Below, one piece after another: positions 35,277 to 44,286 of a DNA stretch of 64,000 nt. Positions within the stretch are counted from its first letter, which is position 1. Each line of letters opens with the position of its first letter. This DNA is from Chromatiaceae bacterium (lineage in GTDB: Bacteria > Pseudomonadota > Gammaproteobacteria > Chromatiales > Chromatiaceae), in the NCBI GenBank assembly GCA_024235395.1, contig JACKMK010000004.1, positions 186,001-250,000 of the forward strand, written 5' to 3'. The translations under genes and the position numbers were made by a program. The notes under the pieces are model-generated. The model made no database searches and had not been told where the DNA came from. It saw nothing but the letters and a program-made list of their open reading frames with translations.

Positions 35277-36221
35277 ATGTCAGACGATGCAGACGCAGAT
35301 CCTTGGCTGATTGACCGCAGGCGGTTCCTCGGCACACTCGCGGGCCTGGTCGCCGGAGGTCTGGCGGCACCGCACACCGTTTTTGCGACACCGAGCCTGC
35401 ATACGCGACCTATTCCCCGTTCCGGCGAATCGCTGCCGGTGGTCGGCATGGGGACCTACATCACGTTCAACGTCGCGGGTGACGAATCGCTGTTGGCGGA
35501 GCGCCTCGAGGTGATGCGCGCGTTCTTTGCTGCCGGCGGTGGACTGATCGATTCCTCACCGATGTACGGCTCTTCCGAGGCGACTATTGGCCACTGCCTC
35601 GCGCAGCTCGGTCACCCCACCGGCATGTTCTCCGCAACCAAGGTCTGGACCTGGTTTACCAGCGATGGTGACGCGCAGATGCAGGAATCACGTCGGCTGT
35701 GGCGCATTCCGCAATTCGACCTGATGCAGGTACACAACCTGCTCAGCTGGAAGGACCATCTGGCAACCATTCGCCGCGACCGCGATGCCGGCTTGGTGCG
35801 CTACATCGGCATCACGACGTCGCACGGACGCCGGCATGAAGACATGGAGGAGCTGATGCGGACCGAGGCGCTGGATTTTGTCCAGTTCACCTACAACATC
35901 GTCGACCGCGAAGCAGAGAAACGGCTGCTACCGCTGGCCGCCGACCGGGGCATCGCGGTGATCGTCAATCGACCCTTTCAACGCAAGGCGCTGATCGAAC
36001 GCTTCGGGCGTCATCCCTTGCCGCCCTGGGCCGCTGAGATCGGCTGTAGCACCTGGGCGCAGTTCCTGCTCAAGTTCATCGTTTCACACCCCGCTGTGAC
36101 CTGCGTGATTCCTGCAACCTCACGAGCAGATCACATGCGTGAGAACATGGCGGTACTCAGCGGTCCGTTGCCGGATCCGGACATGCGACGGCGCATGGTC
36201 GACCACGTTGCGACCTTGTGA
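35277..36221 (+). CDS. Tat-exported aldo/keto reductase
   Basis: A 314-residue aldo/keto reductase. A twin-arginine signal is visible (DRRRFLGTLAGLVAGGLAA). The catalytic tetrad can be read: Asp and Tyr in DSSPMYGSSEA, Lys in SATKVW and His in MQVHNLLSW. The C-terminal part (GLVRYIGITTSHG, FTYNIVDREAEKRLLPLA, VIPATSRADHMREN) fits the family. Export of an NADPH-type reductase is unusual, and Tat export allows a bound cofactor. The very long frame upstream of 35277 is antisense to the FecR gene; the ATG at 35277 has GGAGG. A DUF6064 gene follows six bases downstream. Confidence 0.9.
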   Translation: MSDDADADPWLIDRRRFLGTLAGLVAGGLAAPHTVFATPSLHTRPIPRSGESLPVVGMGTYITFNVAGDESLLAERLEVMRAFFAAGGGLIDSSPMYGSSEATIGHCLAQLGHPTGMFSATKVWTWFTSDGDAQMQESRRLWRIPQFDLMQVHNLLSWKDHLATIRRDRDAGLVRYIGITTSHGRRHEDMEELMRTEALDFVQFTYNIVDREAEKRLLPLAADRGIAVIVNRPFQRKALIERFGRHPLPPWAAEIGCSTWAQFLLKFIVSHPAVTCVIPATSRADHMRENMAVLSGPLPDPDMRRRMVDHVATL

Positions 36222-36227
36222 ACCGGC

Positions 36228-36881
36228 ATGCTGCCCTATTCCTCCGAGGTCCTGTTCACGCTGTACGAGCACTACCTGCACGCGTGGCTGCCTTACAACG
36301 CCGGTGTGTGCGCGGCGATGCTGCTGGCATGCGTTCTGATCTGGTCACGACTCACATTGTTGCGACGGATCTCCTGTCTATCCCTGGCCTGCGGCTGGTT
36401 GTGGGTCGGCGTCGTGTTTCATTACGGCTACGCCGCGCAGATCGATTTCTCTGCGCGGTTATACGCCGCGCTGTTCGTGATCCAGGGCGTTGCACTGCTG
36501 GTCTACGCGATCGCGCGTCCATGCCCGCGTTACCAGTGGCCATCTGACGCTCGCGCAGTGATTGCGCTGGTCCTGATCGCCTGGTCCGTCGGCGTCTATC
36601 CAGTAATGGACATCGTGTCGGGCCACGCTGTCGGTACACCACGGTTGGTCGGCCTGGCACCGACGCCGACCGCAATACTGACGCTCGGCCTTTGGTTCGG
36701 CGTGCGCGAATCCATACCGCGCACATTGTTCGTCATACCGCTGATCTGGTGCCTGATTGCGGGATTCACCGGTTGGGTGCTGCACGATCCAGCCGACCTG
36801 TTCTCACCCCTGGCGGCGATCGCAGCGCTGTTCCTGCTTCGGCGACGACAGACTGTAAGGCCGATGACACCAAGACGCTGA
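36228..36881 (+). CDS. DUF6064-like integral membrane protein
   Basis: A 217-residue protein with about seven membrane spans. The opening MLPYSSEVLFTLYEHYLHAWLP and the following Trp/Tyr-rich spans (WVGVVFHYGYAA) agree with DUF6064 proteins, typically encoded near oxidoreductases; function unknown. It begins six bases after the stop of the aldo/keto reductase, so translational coupling is likely. It converges with a small membrane protein gene five bases away. Confidence 0.75.
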   Translation: MLPYSSEVLFTLYEHYLHAWLPYNAGVCAAMLLACVLIWSRLTLLRRISCLSLACGWLWVGVVFHYGYAAQIDFSARLYAALFVIQGVALLVYAIARPCPRYQWPSDARAVIALVLIAWSVGVYPVMDIVSGHAVGTPRLVGLAPTPTAILTLGLWFGVRESIPRTLFVIPLIWCLIAGFTGWVLHDPADLFSPLAAIAALFLLRRRQTVRPMTPRR

Positions 36882-36886
36882 CCACA

Positions 36887-37321
36887 TCATGCCGCATCGG
36901 CGCCCTGAATATGCCAGGCGCGCCAGGTCCAGACGAAACTTGCGAGGTCCTGGAACGCGAACGCGAGTGCGAGCCCGCCGGGCACGACGTCGAGATACCA
37001 GAACACGGCCATCAACGGCGGCACCAGGGGTCGATCAAGCAACGAAGCAAACACAAAGCTGTGCGCGTTCAGTCGGCCACCGACCACATATAGCACACCG
37101 ATCCCGCTGACCAAGACGCCGACCAGACGGAACAGATTGGCGGCTTGCGCAGTGGCCGGTTCCCCGCCGAGCAGTACCAGCATGCTGCCCGGCAAGAGTA
37201 CGACCACGATGCCCTCCAACAGCACCAGCCAGCCGAATGCCTCGACGGTCTCCGCTGCATGCGTCTGCACCGGCGGATTCCACAACCGTTGCAACATCTC
37301 GTAAAACGAAGGCCTGACCAT
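36887..37321 (-). CDS. small membrane protein of unknown function
   Basis: A 144-residue protein with four predicted membrane spans (near residues 29-53, 62-82, 95-113 and 118-137). No family was recognised with confidence. The start at 37321 (MVRPSF) is chosen for the GGGGGCGG just upstream and because the longer frame to 37504 has no hydrophobic or family character. It ends five bases from the convergent DUF6064 gene. Confidence 0.6.
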   Translation of the reverse strand: MVRPSFYEMLQRLWNPPVQTHAAETVEAFGWLVLLEGIVVVLLPGSMLVLLGGEPATAQAANLFRLVGVLVSGIGVLYVVGGRLNAHSFVFASLLDRPLVPPLMAVFWYLDVVPGGLALAFAFQDLASFVWTWRAWHIQGADAA

Positions 37322-37758
37322 GACCGCCGCCCCCTTGTGTGATATCTCAGCGACCTTCGATAGACCTGCGTCCTCCGCAGTCCCGAACAACGCTTGTCTG
37401 CAAGCAGGATGATCCATATCCAGAATACGAACGAGTTGCGTTGGACCAAATGCTTGTAGGAATTTTCCCCGGGGCCACTGAATCACGCGGCGCGCACTAG
37501 GCAATTCGCATCGTTCGAGCCGGCTGTTTCGGTTCTCGTATTTGGGAATGCATCACCAATAATGAGAATGTCGCGGCCACTCGGAACAATGTCCCTGGAG
37601 AACTGTGACTCCCCGCATGCTTTACGCAGCAAAACCGCACAAAACGGACGCTTCTTAATTTTCACTTAAGGTTTCCGTGGCTAAGGTTAGGTCGCCGAGA
37701 CCAACGACCGGGGAAATGTCGTACCCGGAAACCAACCGATAGCTGAAGAGGGGATGCT
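37322..37758. promoter_or_regulatory. divergent intergenic region ahead of the nine-haem cytochrome gene
   Basis: 437 bases between a minus-strand membrane protein and the plus-strand cytochrome. Contains the short inverted repeat CTTAA-TTTTCAC-TTAAG (about 37654-37670) roughly 90 bases before the cytochrome start, in a locally AT-rich patch. No gene was seen. Confidence 0.35.
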
Positions 37759-40713
37759 ATGTACTCAACGGGGAATGCAACGACACGCCACAGCCTGCGG
37801 CTCCTGCCGATGGCGTTGGCGCTCTGTCTTGGTCCACAGGCAGTCTGGTCCGATGACGATGATTCTGAACGACGCCGTTCGAGCTCGGATTCTTCGAGCC
37901 GTACCGCGGCCTCATTCGATATCACGCGCGCGCGTTACCGATCGGAGCGACGCCGGGTCGAGGTCGAAGGAGACGGACAAAGCGATCTGCGCGTCGCAGT
38001 GGTCAATGCATTCGATACGGATCAGATACTCGGTGGTGATCGCGTCGAAGACGGGGAATGGAGCGTTCGCGCATCGCGCCTCAGCCCGGTGCCCTGTCGC
38101 GTGCTCGCGACTCAGGCAGACGGACAGGTTGTCGAGGCCGACGTGCAGAACGCGCCATCGAACTGCGCCCCCAAAGCGCCGGTCAATCCGCCCCCCGCCA
38201 CACCATCGCTCAGCATCAACAACGTCACGGTCAACGAAGACGCCGGCAACGCCTCGTTCACCGTGAGTCTTTCAGCGAGCAGTTCGCAGAACGTGCGCGT
38301 CGAATACGCTACGCGCAACGGCACTGCGACTTCGGGTCAGAACGCTGACTATCTCGAATCCAACGGCACCCTGAATATCCCGGCTGGCACCTCCGTCGCG
38401 ACCGTGAACGTCCCAATCAACGACGACTCGACCGAGGAGCCGAACGAGACGTTCTTTGTCGATCTCAGCAGTCCGGAGAATGCCACGATCGCGGATGCCA
38501 GTGGGGTATGTACCATCGTCGACAACGACGGCTCGCAGCCGCCACCACCCCCGCCCCCGCCGGCAGGTGACGTGTCGATCAACTCGACCAGCCAGAATTC
38601 GGTGGCGGGCTCCGCGGCCGATCCTTACTTCGTGGGCCCGGTACCGGAACAGCCCTTTGTGGGCAACAACACCCACAAGGTTCTGGCGATCAATGATCTC
38701 GGCATGCACTGCGGCGACCTCGATACCCGTGTCGCCAGCATCCTGCCGCCGTTCCAGGTCCTGCTGACCCAGGTCATCGCACGCGGTGGAGAACCCGACC
38801 TGCTCGGGCCGGGACAGGCGACGGTCGAGTATTCCGCAGTGGCCAACCCGAACGACCCGATCCTGAGTGACCCGAATGCATTCCGCGGTGTCACGCCGGA
38901 CGGCGATGTCTACAAGACGAATTTCTGGGATGTCGCATCGGCGGCCTACGGACCCTTCTACCCGCCGGGCGTCCTCGACGCCTTCTACGACCCGAACGAT
39001 CCCGACGCCAACAAGGACATTGGCTTGCCGGTACCGAACGTCGAGGAGTTGTATCTGGGCAGCGGAGCACTGGTGGCTACGCAGCACGCGATGCCGGGTC
39101 TGACCGGGGCCTATCTGCAGAACGTGCCTCAAGTCGCTGAAGAGTTCTACAACGACAAGCCGTTCTTCATGAACTTCCCGTTCGGCTATGTCGCCCAGGA
39201 CCTCAACTGGTTCGAGGGTGCCGGCGTGCCGTTTGCGGCATTCGACGACTTCGGCCGCGAGAACGCCTACCCGCTGGTTCGGGTCCAGGCCAAGGTCGGC
39301 GACAATGTGGTGGCCACCACCGACACTGTCTTGCCGATCTCCGGCGAGGCCAGCTGTAAGAACTGCCACTCGGCCGACATCGACGTGAGCCCGGAGACAC
39401 CGCACGCCGGATCGGCGTTGCCGTCGGTTAGGCCGGTGGCGACCCAGATGGACGACCCGGCGGTCGGCGACCTCCCGGTCAACGTCAGCATCGAGTACGC
39501 AACCGACCTCAACATCCTGCGCCTGCACGATGAAAAGCACGGCACCGACCTCGAGGGCGCGCAGCCGGTGGTCTGCCAGACCTGTCATTACACGCCGGCA
39601 CTGGACCTGGCACATGTCGGTCCCAAGGGTGCAGGCGATGCCGATGCCAACGGTCGCACCCAGCTGACGCAGAGCACGATGTCGAACGTGATGCACGGCC
39701 ACCATGGCGAGACCGGGAAGTTCCCGGAGATCCCGCCCGCGATCCAGGCGGCCGACGGCAGCATCACCAACCAGGCCGCACGCCTCGCCGCGCTGGAGCA
39801 GAACTGCTACCAGTGTCATCCGGGCAAGAACGTGCAGTGTCTGCGCGGCGCCATGTTCAATGGCGGCATGTTGTGCAGCGACTGCCACGGCGGGCTGGCC
39901 CAGGTCGGGAACGACTTCTCGCGAGACGTATCGCCGACCAACGATGGGCTGGACAAGTTCATCCTCAGCGGCAACTTCTACGACCCGAACGACCCGCAAC
40001 CGCGCGTACCCTGGGCCAATGAACCGGGCTGTGGCTCCTGCCATACCGGTGATGCGACCAGCAACCTGGCCGGCACGACGGGCACCCGGGTCAATACCCA
40101 GGACGCCAATGGCAACGCCGATGGTATCCGTCTGCGCCAGGCGTTCCGCAACGGTGACAACAAGGCCACGCCGATCGTACCGGGCAACAAGCGCTTTGCC
40201 GAACCGGTGGTACCGGCCAGCTTCAACGGTACGCCGAACAACGGTGCGGGTAATCCGCAGCTGTACCGCGTAAGTACCGGGCACGGTGGGGTCATGTGCG
40301 AAGGCTGCCATGGTGCAACCCATGCCGAGTGGCCGAATGGCAATCCGAATGCCAACGACAACGTGACTGCGAACCAGCTGCAGGGTCACACCGGGACCAT
40401 TGCCGAGTGCACCGTCTGCCATGAGACTGGGCAGCTATCTAGCACCACGCAGGGCGGACCACACGGCATGCACCTGGTGAATGATCGACGCTTCTACGAC
40501 GACGATCATGAAGACCTCGCCGAGCAGGAGAATGGCCGGCCAGGTGGCGGCACCTGTGCCGCCTGCCACGGTGCGGACCATCGCGGTACCGTCCTGTCGC
40601 GTGCAGCGGCCGATCGCACCTTCAACGTGGAGGGCAGGACCGTGACCATCCAGAAGGGTGAGCCGGTTGGCTGCGGTCATTGCCACAGCATCAGCGATAG
40701 CTTCGAGGACTGA
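37759..40713 (+). CDS. nine-haem c-type cytochrome with Calx-beta domain
   Basis: A 984-residue exported protein. Signal peptide residues 1-31; an Asp/Ser/Arg-rich linker; a small beta domain (about 50-125). A Calx-beta calcium-binding-type domain occupies about 145-255 (LSINNVTVNEDAGNASFTVSLS ... DDSTEEPNETFFVDLSSPENATI). An eight-proline linker comes next, then a long region with nine CXXCH haem sites from Cys533 to Cys972: CKNCH, CQTCH, CYQCH, CSDCH, CGSCH, CEGCH, CTVCH, CAACH, CGHCH. It is probably periplasmic or at the outer surface, moving electrons; the substrate is unknown. It is a single gene followed by a strong terminator. Confidence 0.88.
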   Translation: MYSTGNATTRHSLRLLPMALALCLGPQAVWSDDDDSERRRSSSDSSSRTAASFDITRARYRSERRRVEVEGDGQSDLRVAVVNAFDTDQILGGDRVEDGEWSVRASRLSPVPCRVLATQADGQVVEADVQNAPSNCAPKAPVNPPPATPSLSINNVTVNEDAGNASFTVSLSASSSQNVRVEYATRNGTATSGQNADYLESNGTLNIPAGTSVATVNVPINDDSTEEPNETFFVDLSSPENATIADASGVCTIVDNDGSQPPPPPPPPAGDVSINSTSQNSVAGSAADPYFVGPVPEQPFVGNNTHKVLAINDLGMHCGDLDTRVASILPPFQVLLTQVIARGGEPDLLGPGQATVEYSAVANPNDPILSDPNAFRGVTPDGDVYKTNFWDVASAAYGPFYPPGVLDAFYDPNDPDANKDIGLPVPNVEELYLGSGALVATQHAMPGLTGAYLQNVPQVAEEFYNDKPFFMNFPFGYVAQDLNWFEGAGVPFAAFDDFGRENAYPLVRVQAKVGDNVVATTDTVLPISGEASCKNCHSADIDVSPETPHAGSALPSVRPVATQMDDPAVGDLPVNVSIEYATDLNILRLHDEKHGTDLEGAQPVVCQTCHYTPALDLAHVGPKGAGDADANGRTQLTQSTMSNVMHGHHGETGKFPEIPPAIQAADGSITNQAARLAALEQNCYQCHPGKNVQCLRGAMFNGGMLCSDCHGGLAQVGNDFSRDVSPTNDGLDKFILSGNFYDPNDPQPRVPWANEPGCGSCHTGDATSNLAGTTGTRVNTQDANGNADGIRLRQAFRNGDNKATPIVPGNKRFAEPVVPASFNGTPNNGAGNPQLYRVSTGHGGVMCEGCHGATHAEWPNGNPNANDNVTANQLQGHTGTIAECTVCHETGQLSSTTQGGPHGMHLVNDRRFYDDDHEDLAEQENGRPGGGTCAACHGADHRGTVLSRAAADRTFNVEGRTVTIQKGEPVGCGHCHSISDSFED

Positions 40714-40833
40714 CCGACGACGCATCCCCGGCCCGGCACGGACGCCGCCGGGTTATCGCCATCAACAGCATTCGCAGCCGGGCACAAGCGCAGCCCGTGC
40801 TGCGATACCTCGGCCGCCCGCTTGGCCGGCCAT

Positions 40834-40866
40834 AAGCCCTTCATCCTCCAAGAAGGGCTTTTTTTT
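40834..40866 (+). terminator. strong rho-independent terminator after the nine-haem cytochrome gene
   Basis: A perfect 9-bp stem AAGCCCTTC/GAAGGGCTT (40834-40842 and 40852-40860) with a nine-base loop, followed by an eight-T run ending at 40866. It lies about 120 bases after the cytochrome stop and ends its transcript before the TlpA-like gene. Confidence 0.92.
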
Positions 40867-40941
40867 GTCCGGGCGCCCGGCCGAATGGCTGCCTACAATG
40901 GGATGCACGCCGTGGCAGGGCGTCCAACGAAGGAGGCGCAG

Positions 40942-41565
40942 ATGCGCAGTCTGGCAAAGTGCGGAGACAGATTTGGGCGGATCGTCGCACTCGTGCTTGC
41001 ACTCGCGCCCGGGATGGCAAGCGCGGCCGAACTCACGCCGGTCCCCGCGCTGCCACCGGCCCCGCTCGGGCTGGTCGACCTGGATGGCCGTCGGGTCGAC
41101 CTCGCGGCTCTCCGCGGCGAGGTCGTGCTGGTCAACTTCTGGGCCAGCTGGTGTCGACCCTGCGTCGACGAGATGCCGGGCATCCTGCGCCTGCAGCAAC
41201 AACTGCGCGACCAGCCGTTTCGGGTGGTCGGCATCAATGTTGGCGAGGCCGAGCGGCGCGTGCGCACCGCCGCAAGGCGCATGCGCCTCGATTTCACGAT
41301 CCTGCTGGACAACGACAGCGTGACGTTTGGTGCCTGGGGGGGACAGGTCCTGCCCACCAGTTTCATCCTTGATCGCATCGGCCGCATCCGTTTCCGGGCG
41401 GTCGGTCCCCTGGACTGGGACGATCGCGACATCGTCGCGACGCTAAGGCGCCTGGCATCCGAAGGTGGTCGATCCACGGTCCGCGCTACACTGCCGGCTC
41501 CCGCCGAGCGATCCGCCGCGACGGCCCCGCCCGACACCCCGGCCTGCCACGCGTCCGCCTGCTGA
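40942..41565 (+). CDS. TlpA/ResA-like periplasmic thioredoxin
   Basis: A 207-residue thiol-disulfide protein with a signal peptide (residues about 1-32). A TlpA-type thioredoxin fold follows (PLGLVDLDGRRVDLAALRGEVVLVNFWASWCRPCVDEMPGI), with active site WCRPC and cis-Pro in VLPTSFILD. It likely reduces apocytochrome or other periplasmic cysteines, which fits the cytochrome gene just upstream. The last residues (TPACHASAC) add an unusual CX3-4C pair of unknown use. The start at 40942 has AAGGAGG; the longer upstream frame crosses the terminator. Confidence 0.87.
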   Translation: MRSLAKCGDRFGRIVALVLALAPGMASAAELTPVPALPPAPLGLVDLDGRRVDLAALRGEVVLVNFWASWCRPCVDEMPGILRLQQQLRDQPFRVVGINVGEAERRVRTAARRMRLDFTILLDNDSVTFGAWGGQVLPTSFILDRIGRIRFRAVGPLDWDDRDIVATLRRLASEGGRSTVRATLPAPAERSAATAPPDTPACHASAC

Positions 41566-41676
41566 GCATCGATCCCCATTCTGCCAACGGGCCCGATCGC
41601 TGTTAGGATCACAGCGAATCCGTGCACCACGCGGCCGCACGCCCCCTGCAATCCGGCAAAAACCAGAACCGACTCG

Positions 41677-42072
41677 ATGTCGCACAGACAAGCGCACCCA
41701 GCGCAGACGCGCTTCTTCCCCGGGCAACGCACGCTCAATATGCTGCTGCGCGCGGCCCACCTGGTCGGCATCGCCGGTATCGGGGCAGGTTTTCTGTTCG
41801 GCCTCGAACGCACCGCCTGGGATCACTACTGGCTGCTGACGCTGTTCACCGGCATCGGACTGACCGCGCTGTATCTCTGGTCCAGCATCTCCTGGCTGTT
41901 GGAACTCAAGGGATTCGCAGTCCTGCTCAAGGTCGCGCTGCTCGGTCTGGCCTTGGTTTTACCGGAGCACCGCGCCGGTCTGTTCATCACGATCATCGTG
42001 ATCTCTGCCTTGAGCGCCCATGCACCGGCACGGATCCGCGCCTACCGCTGGATCGGCGGGCAACGGTCCTGA
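41677..42072 (+). CDS. small membrane protein, function unknown
   Basis: A 131-residue protein with three to four hydrophobic segments (about 28-42, 50-70, 80-94, 98-112) and a basic C-terminus (APARIRAYRWIGGQ). It lies 111 bases after the TlpA-like gene on the same strand and may belong to the same unit. No family was recognised with confidence, although the layout recalls small CopD/cytochrome-b-like membrane helpers. Confidence 0.6.
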   Translation: MSHRQAHPAQTRFFPGQRTLNMLLRAAHLVGIAGIGAGFLFGLERTAWDHYWLLTLFTGIGLTALYLWSSISWLLELKGFAVLLKVALLGLALVLPEHRAGLFITIIVISALSAHAPARIRAYRWIGGQRS

Positions 42073-42330
42073 CGGGCGTGCCCACGACATCCACTGCCGG
42101 GCTGGCCTGCGCCTGTGCGCCCGATGGCGGTCTGACGGCAGCTCTGCCGCCGGACCTGTGGGTAGCGCGCGGGAACGGTGACCGCGGCACCGATACAGAA
42201 TCGGTCTGTACGACCGCTAACTTTTCCAGGATTTGACGCGGTCGCAGATGCCTGGCGTCTGCCGGCCAGAAACAGCATGTCCGACAGGTCGACGGTACCC
42301 GACAGACACAGTGATTCACGGAGGAACCCG

Positions 42331-44286
42331 GTGATAGAAACGCGCGAATTCAGCCTGAGCAAAGGCGAGTATCGGCGTTTTTTACGTCGACTCGTCATCG
42401 AACGTCACGCCTCGGCGATCGCGCTGGCGTGGTTTCTGGCGGCCACACTGCTGATCTACTACGGTGACATGTCGACCGCCGCTGGGTTCAAATGGACCTT
42501 GGCTAGCTGGGCACCGCTGCTGATATTCCTCGCGCTGTGGACCATCGGCATCGTCGCCTATCTGCCGATTCGCCAGTCCAATGCGCGCACCGCGGAAGCC
42601 GCGTACCGCGCGCACAGGGTGCGATTCGAGCCGGACTGCGTGCATGTCGAGGTCGACGACGGCAGTCGCTTGAGACTGGCGTACAGTGCCGTTGAACGCA
42701 TCGATTTCGACGAGGAGTTCCTGCTGATTCGCCAGGACTCGGGGCTGGTCAACGCGGTACCACGCCGCGCGTTCGCCGATCCCGCAGCCGCCAACGCAGC
42801 GGTGGACCTTTTTCGGACGGCGGGCGCCGGCGCGACCGTGACCGGCCCCGGGCAGGCGGCCAACTACACCGGCGTTGCCGGGCAGTTGCGCGGTGTCTGG
42901 CACAACCTCAAAGGCGGCCTGCGGCTCCTGTTGTTCCGGCGCGTGACGCGCGACGCCTTCGCCGTCAGCGCCGACCAGATCATCCTGCTGTCGCTGTTGG
43001 CGGTCACGGTCGCGATCGGTGGTGAGTATCTGGGCACCGAAGGCACCGTGACGTTCAACAGCTACGGACTCCTCAGCGACGCGACCGCGAGGCTGCTGCT
43101 GCTCGCCGCCCTGTACCTGATTGCACGCCTGCTGGGCCGGACGAAAGATTTCCTGTTGTTTGCGGTGATCGTGCTCGGCATCGACCCGTGGGTGACCGGC
43201 ATCCAGAGCGTCGCGGAAACGGTCGAAACCACCACCCTGGGCACGCTGCTGTCCGCAGCGACCATCCAGCTGTTGGCATTCTGCTGGTATGTCATCGCCT
43301 GGGTACGCGGCGCGCGGGTCGCGTTTGCCGGACATCGCGGCAGTGTGCCGGTATCGCTGCTGGTCTTGTTTCTTGCCGTGGTTGCCCCGGTCTCGGCGCT
43401 ACCGATCAACACCTTCTGGTACGCGGAATACGACGACGCGGATCTGCTGCCGGACATCAACGTCGAAGAGGTCTTTTACCGGCAGCCGGGGATGATCGCC
43501 GCCACGGTCGATGATCTCGAACCGCAGCGACCGGGCGTGATCGACCTTTACCACATCGGTTTCGGCAGCGTCGCGTATCAACGCGTGTTCGAACGCGAGA
43601 TCACACACGTGCGCGATCTGCTGGCGCAACGCTTCGACACCGCGGGGCGCGCGATCAGTCTGGTGAACCACGGTGACTCTGTGCAGCAGATGCCGATCGC
43701 ATCGGCGTCCAATCTCGCATTGGCGTTACAGCACATGGCGCGCAAGATGGATCCCGACGAAGACGTATTGCTGCTCTACCTGACGAGTCACGGTTCGCGC
43801 GACGGTCAACTCGCAGTGGATTTCTGGCCGCTGCAGCTCAATCCCCTGTCGGCCCAGGGCCTGCGCAGAATGCTCGACGAATCCGGCATTCGTCGCCGGG
43901 TGATTGTCGTGTCGGCATGTTATTCGGGTTCGTTCATCGATGCGCTGGCTGACGACAACACCCTGATCGTTACCGCCTCCGCGCGCGACCGTAACTCCTT
44001 TGGTTGCAGCAACGAGAACGAGTTCACCTACTTCGGCGAGGCGTATTTCAAACGCGCCCTGCAACAGACCCATTCGTTCATCGACGGCTACGCGCTTGCC
44101 CGCCAGATCGTGATGGAGCGCGAGAAGGCCGAGAACCTGCAACCGTCGAACCCGCGCATCCATGTGGGCTCAAGGGTCAGTGAATTCCTGCAGCCGCTCG
44201 AACGGCGCCTGAACTCGCTGCACCAGGATCACGCCAGCGTTTCACGCCGCGACGTCCCCGCATCGTCTCGAGCCGGTGACGGCTAG
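42331..44286 (+). CDS. membrane-anchored C13-family (legumain/caspase-like) peptidase with YcxB-like N-terminus
   Basis: A 651-residue protein. Residues about 30-80 hold two membrane spans, about 88-150 a YcxB-like domain (RVRFEPDCVHVEVDDGSRLRLAYSAVERI), and about 210-370 further spans. The C-terminal half is a C13 peptidase: HIGFGSVAYQRVFEREI, then His487 in YLTSHGSRDGQ and Cys530 in VVSACYSGSFIDALADD, with TASARDRNSFGCSNENEFTYFG after it. The catalytic dyad is intact. Its substrate is unknown; caspase-like-fold peptidases often act on cell-envelope or signalling targets. The GTG at 42331 has GGAGGAACCCG; an ATG further upstream is weaker. It converges on a coiled-coil operon. Confidence 0.85.
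   Translation: MIETREFSLSKGEYRRFLRRLVIERHASAIALAWFLAATLLIYYGDMSTAAGFKWTLASWAPLLIFLALWTIGIVAYLPIRQSNARTAEAAYRAHRVRFEPDCVHVEVDDGSRLRLAYSAVERIDFDEEFLLIRQDSGLVNAVPRRAFADPAAANAAVDLFRTAGAGATVTGPGQAANYTGVAGQLRGVWHNLKGGLRLLLFRRVTRDAFAVSADQIILLSLLAVTVAIGGEYLGTEGTVTFNSYGLLSDATARLLLLAALYLIARLLGRTKDFLLFAVIVLGIDPWVTGIQSVAETVETTTLGTLLSAATIQLLAFCWYVIAWVRGARVAFAGHRGSVPVSLLVLFLAVVAPVSALPINTFWYAEYDDADLLPDINVEEVFYRQPGMIAATVDDLEPQRPGVIDLYHIGFGSVAYQRVFEREITHVRDLLAQRFDTAGRAISLVNHGDSVQQMPIASASNLALALQHMARKMDPDEDVLLLYLTSHGSRDGQLAVDFWPLQLNPLSAQGLRRMLDESGIRRRVIVVSACYSGSFIDALADDNTLIVTASARDRNSFGCSNENEFTYFGEAYFKRALQQTHSFIDGYALARQIVMEREKAENLQPSNPRIHVGSRVSEFLQPLERRLNSLHQDHASVSRRDVPASSRAGDG

Noticed and set aside
37550..37600. 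Possible Fur box near AATAATGAGAATG ahead of the nine-haem gene
   Set aside because: Only a partial and non-palindromic match, over 150 bases from the start.
38272..40422. 716-codon frame on minus inside the nine-haem cytochrome gene
   Set aside because: Antisense to haem-binding sequence and to the signal-bearing cytochrome gene; no homology visible.
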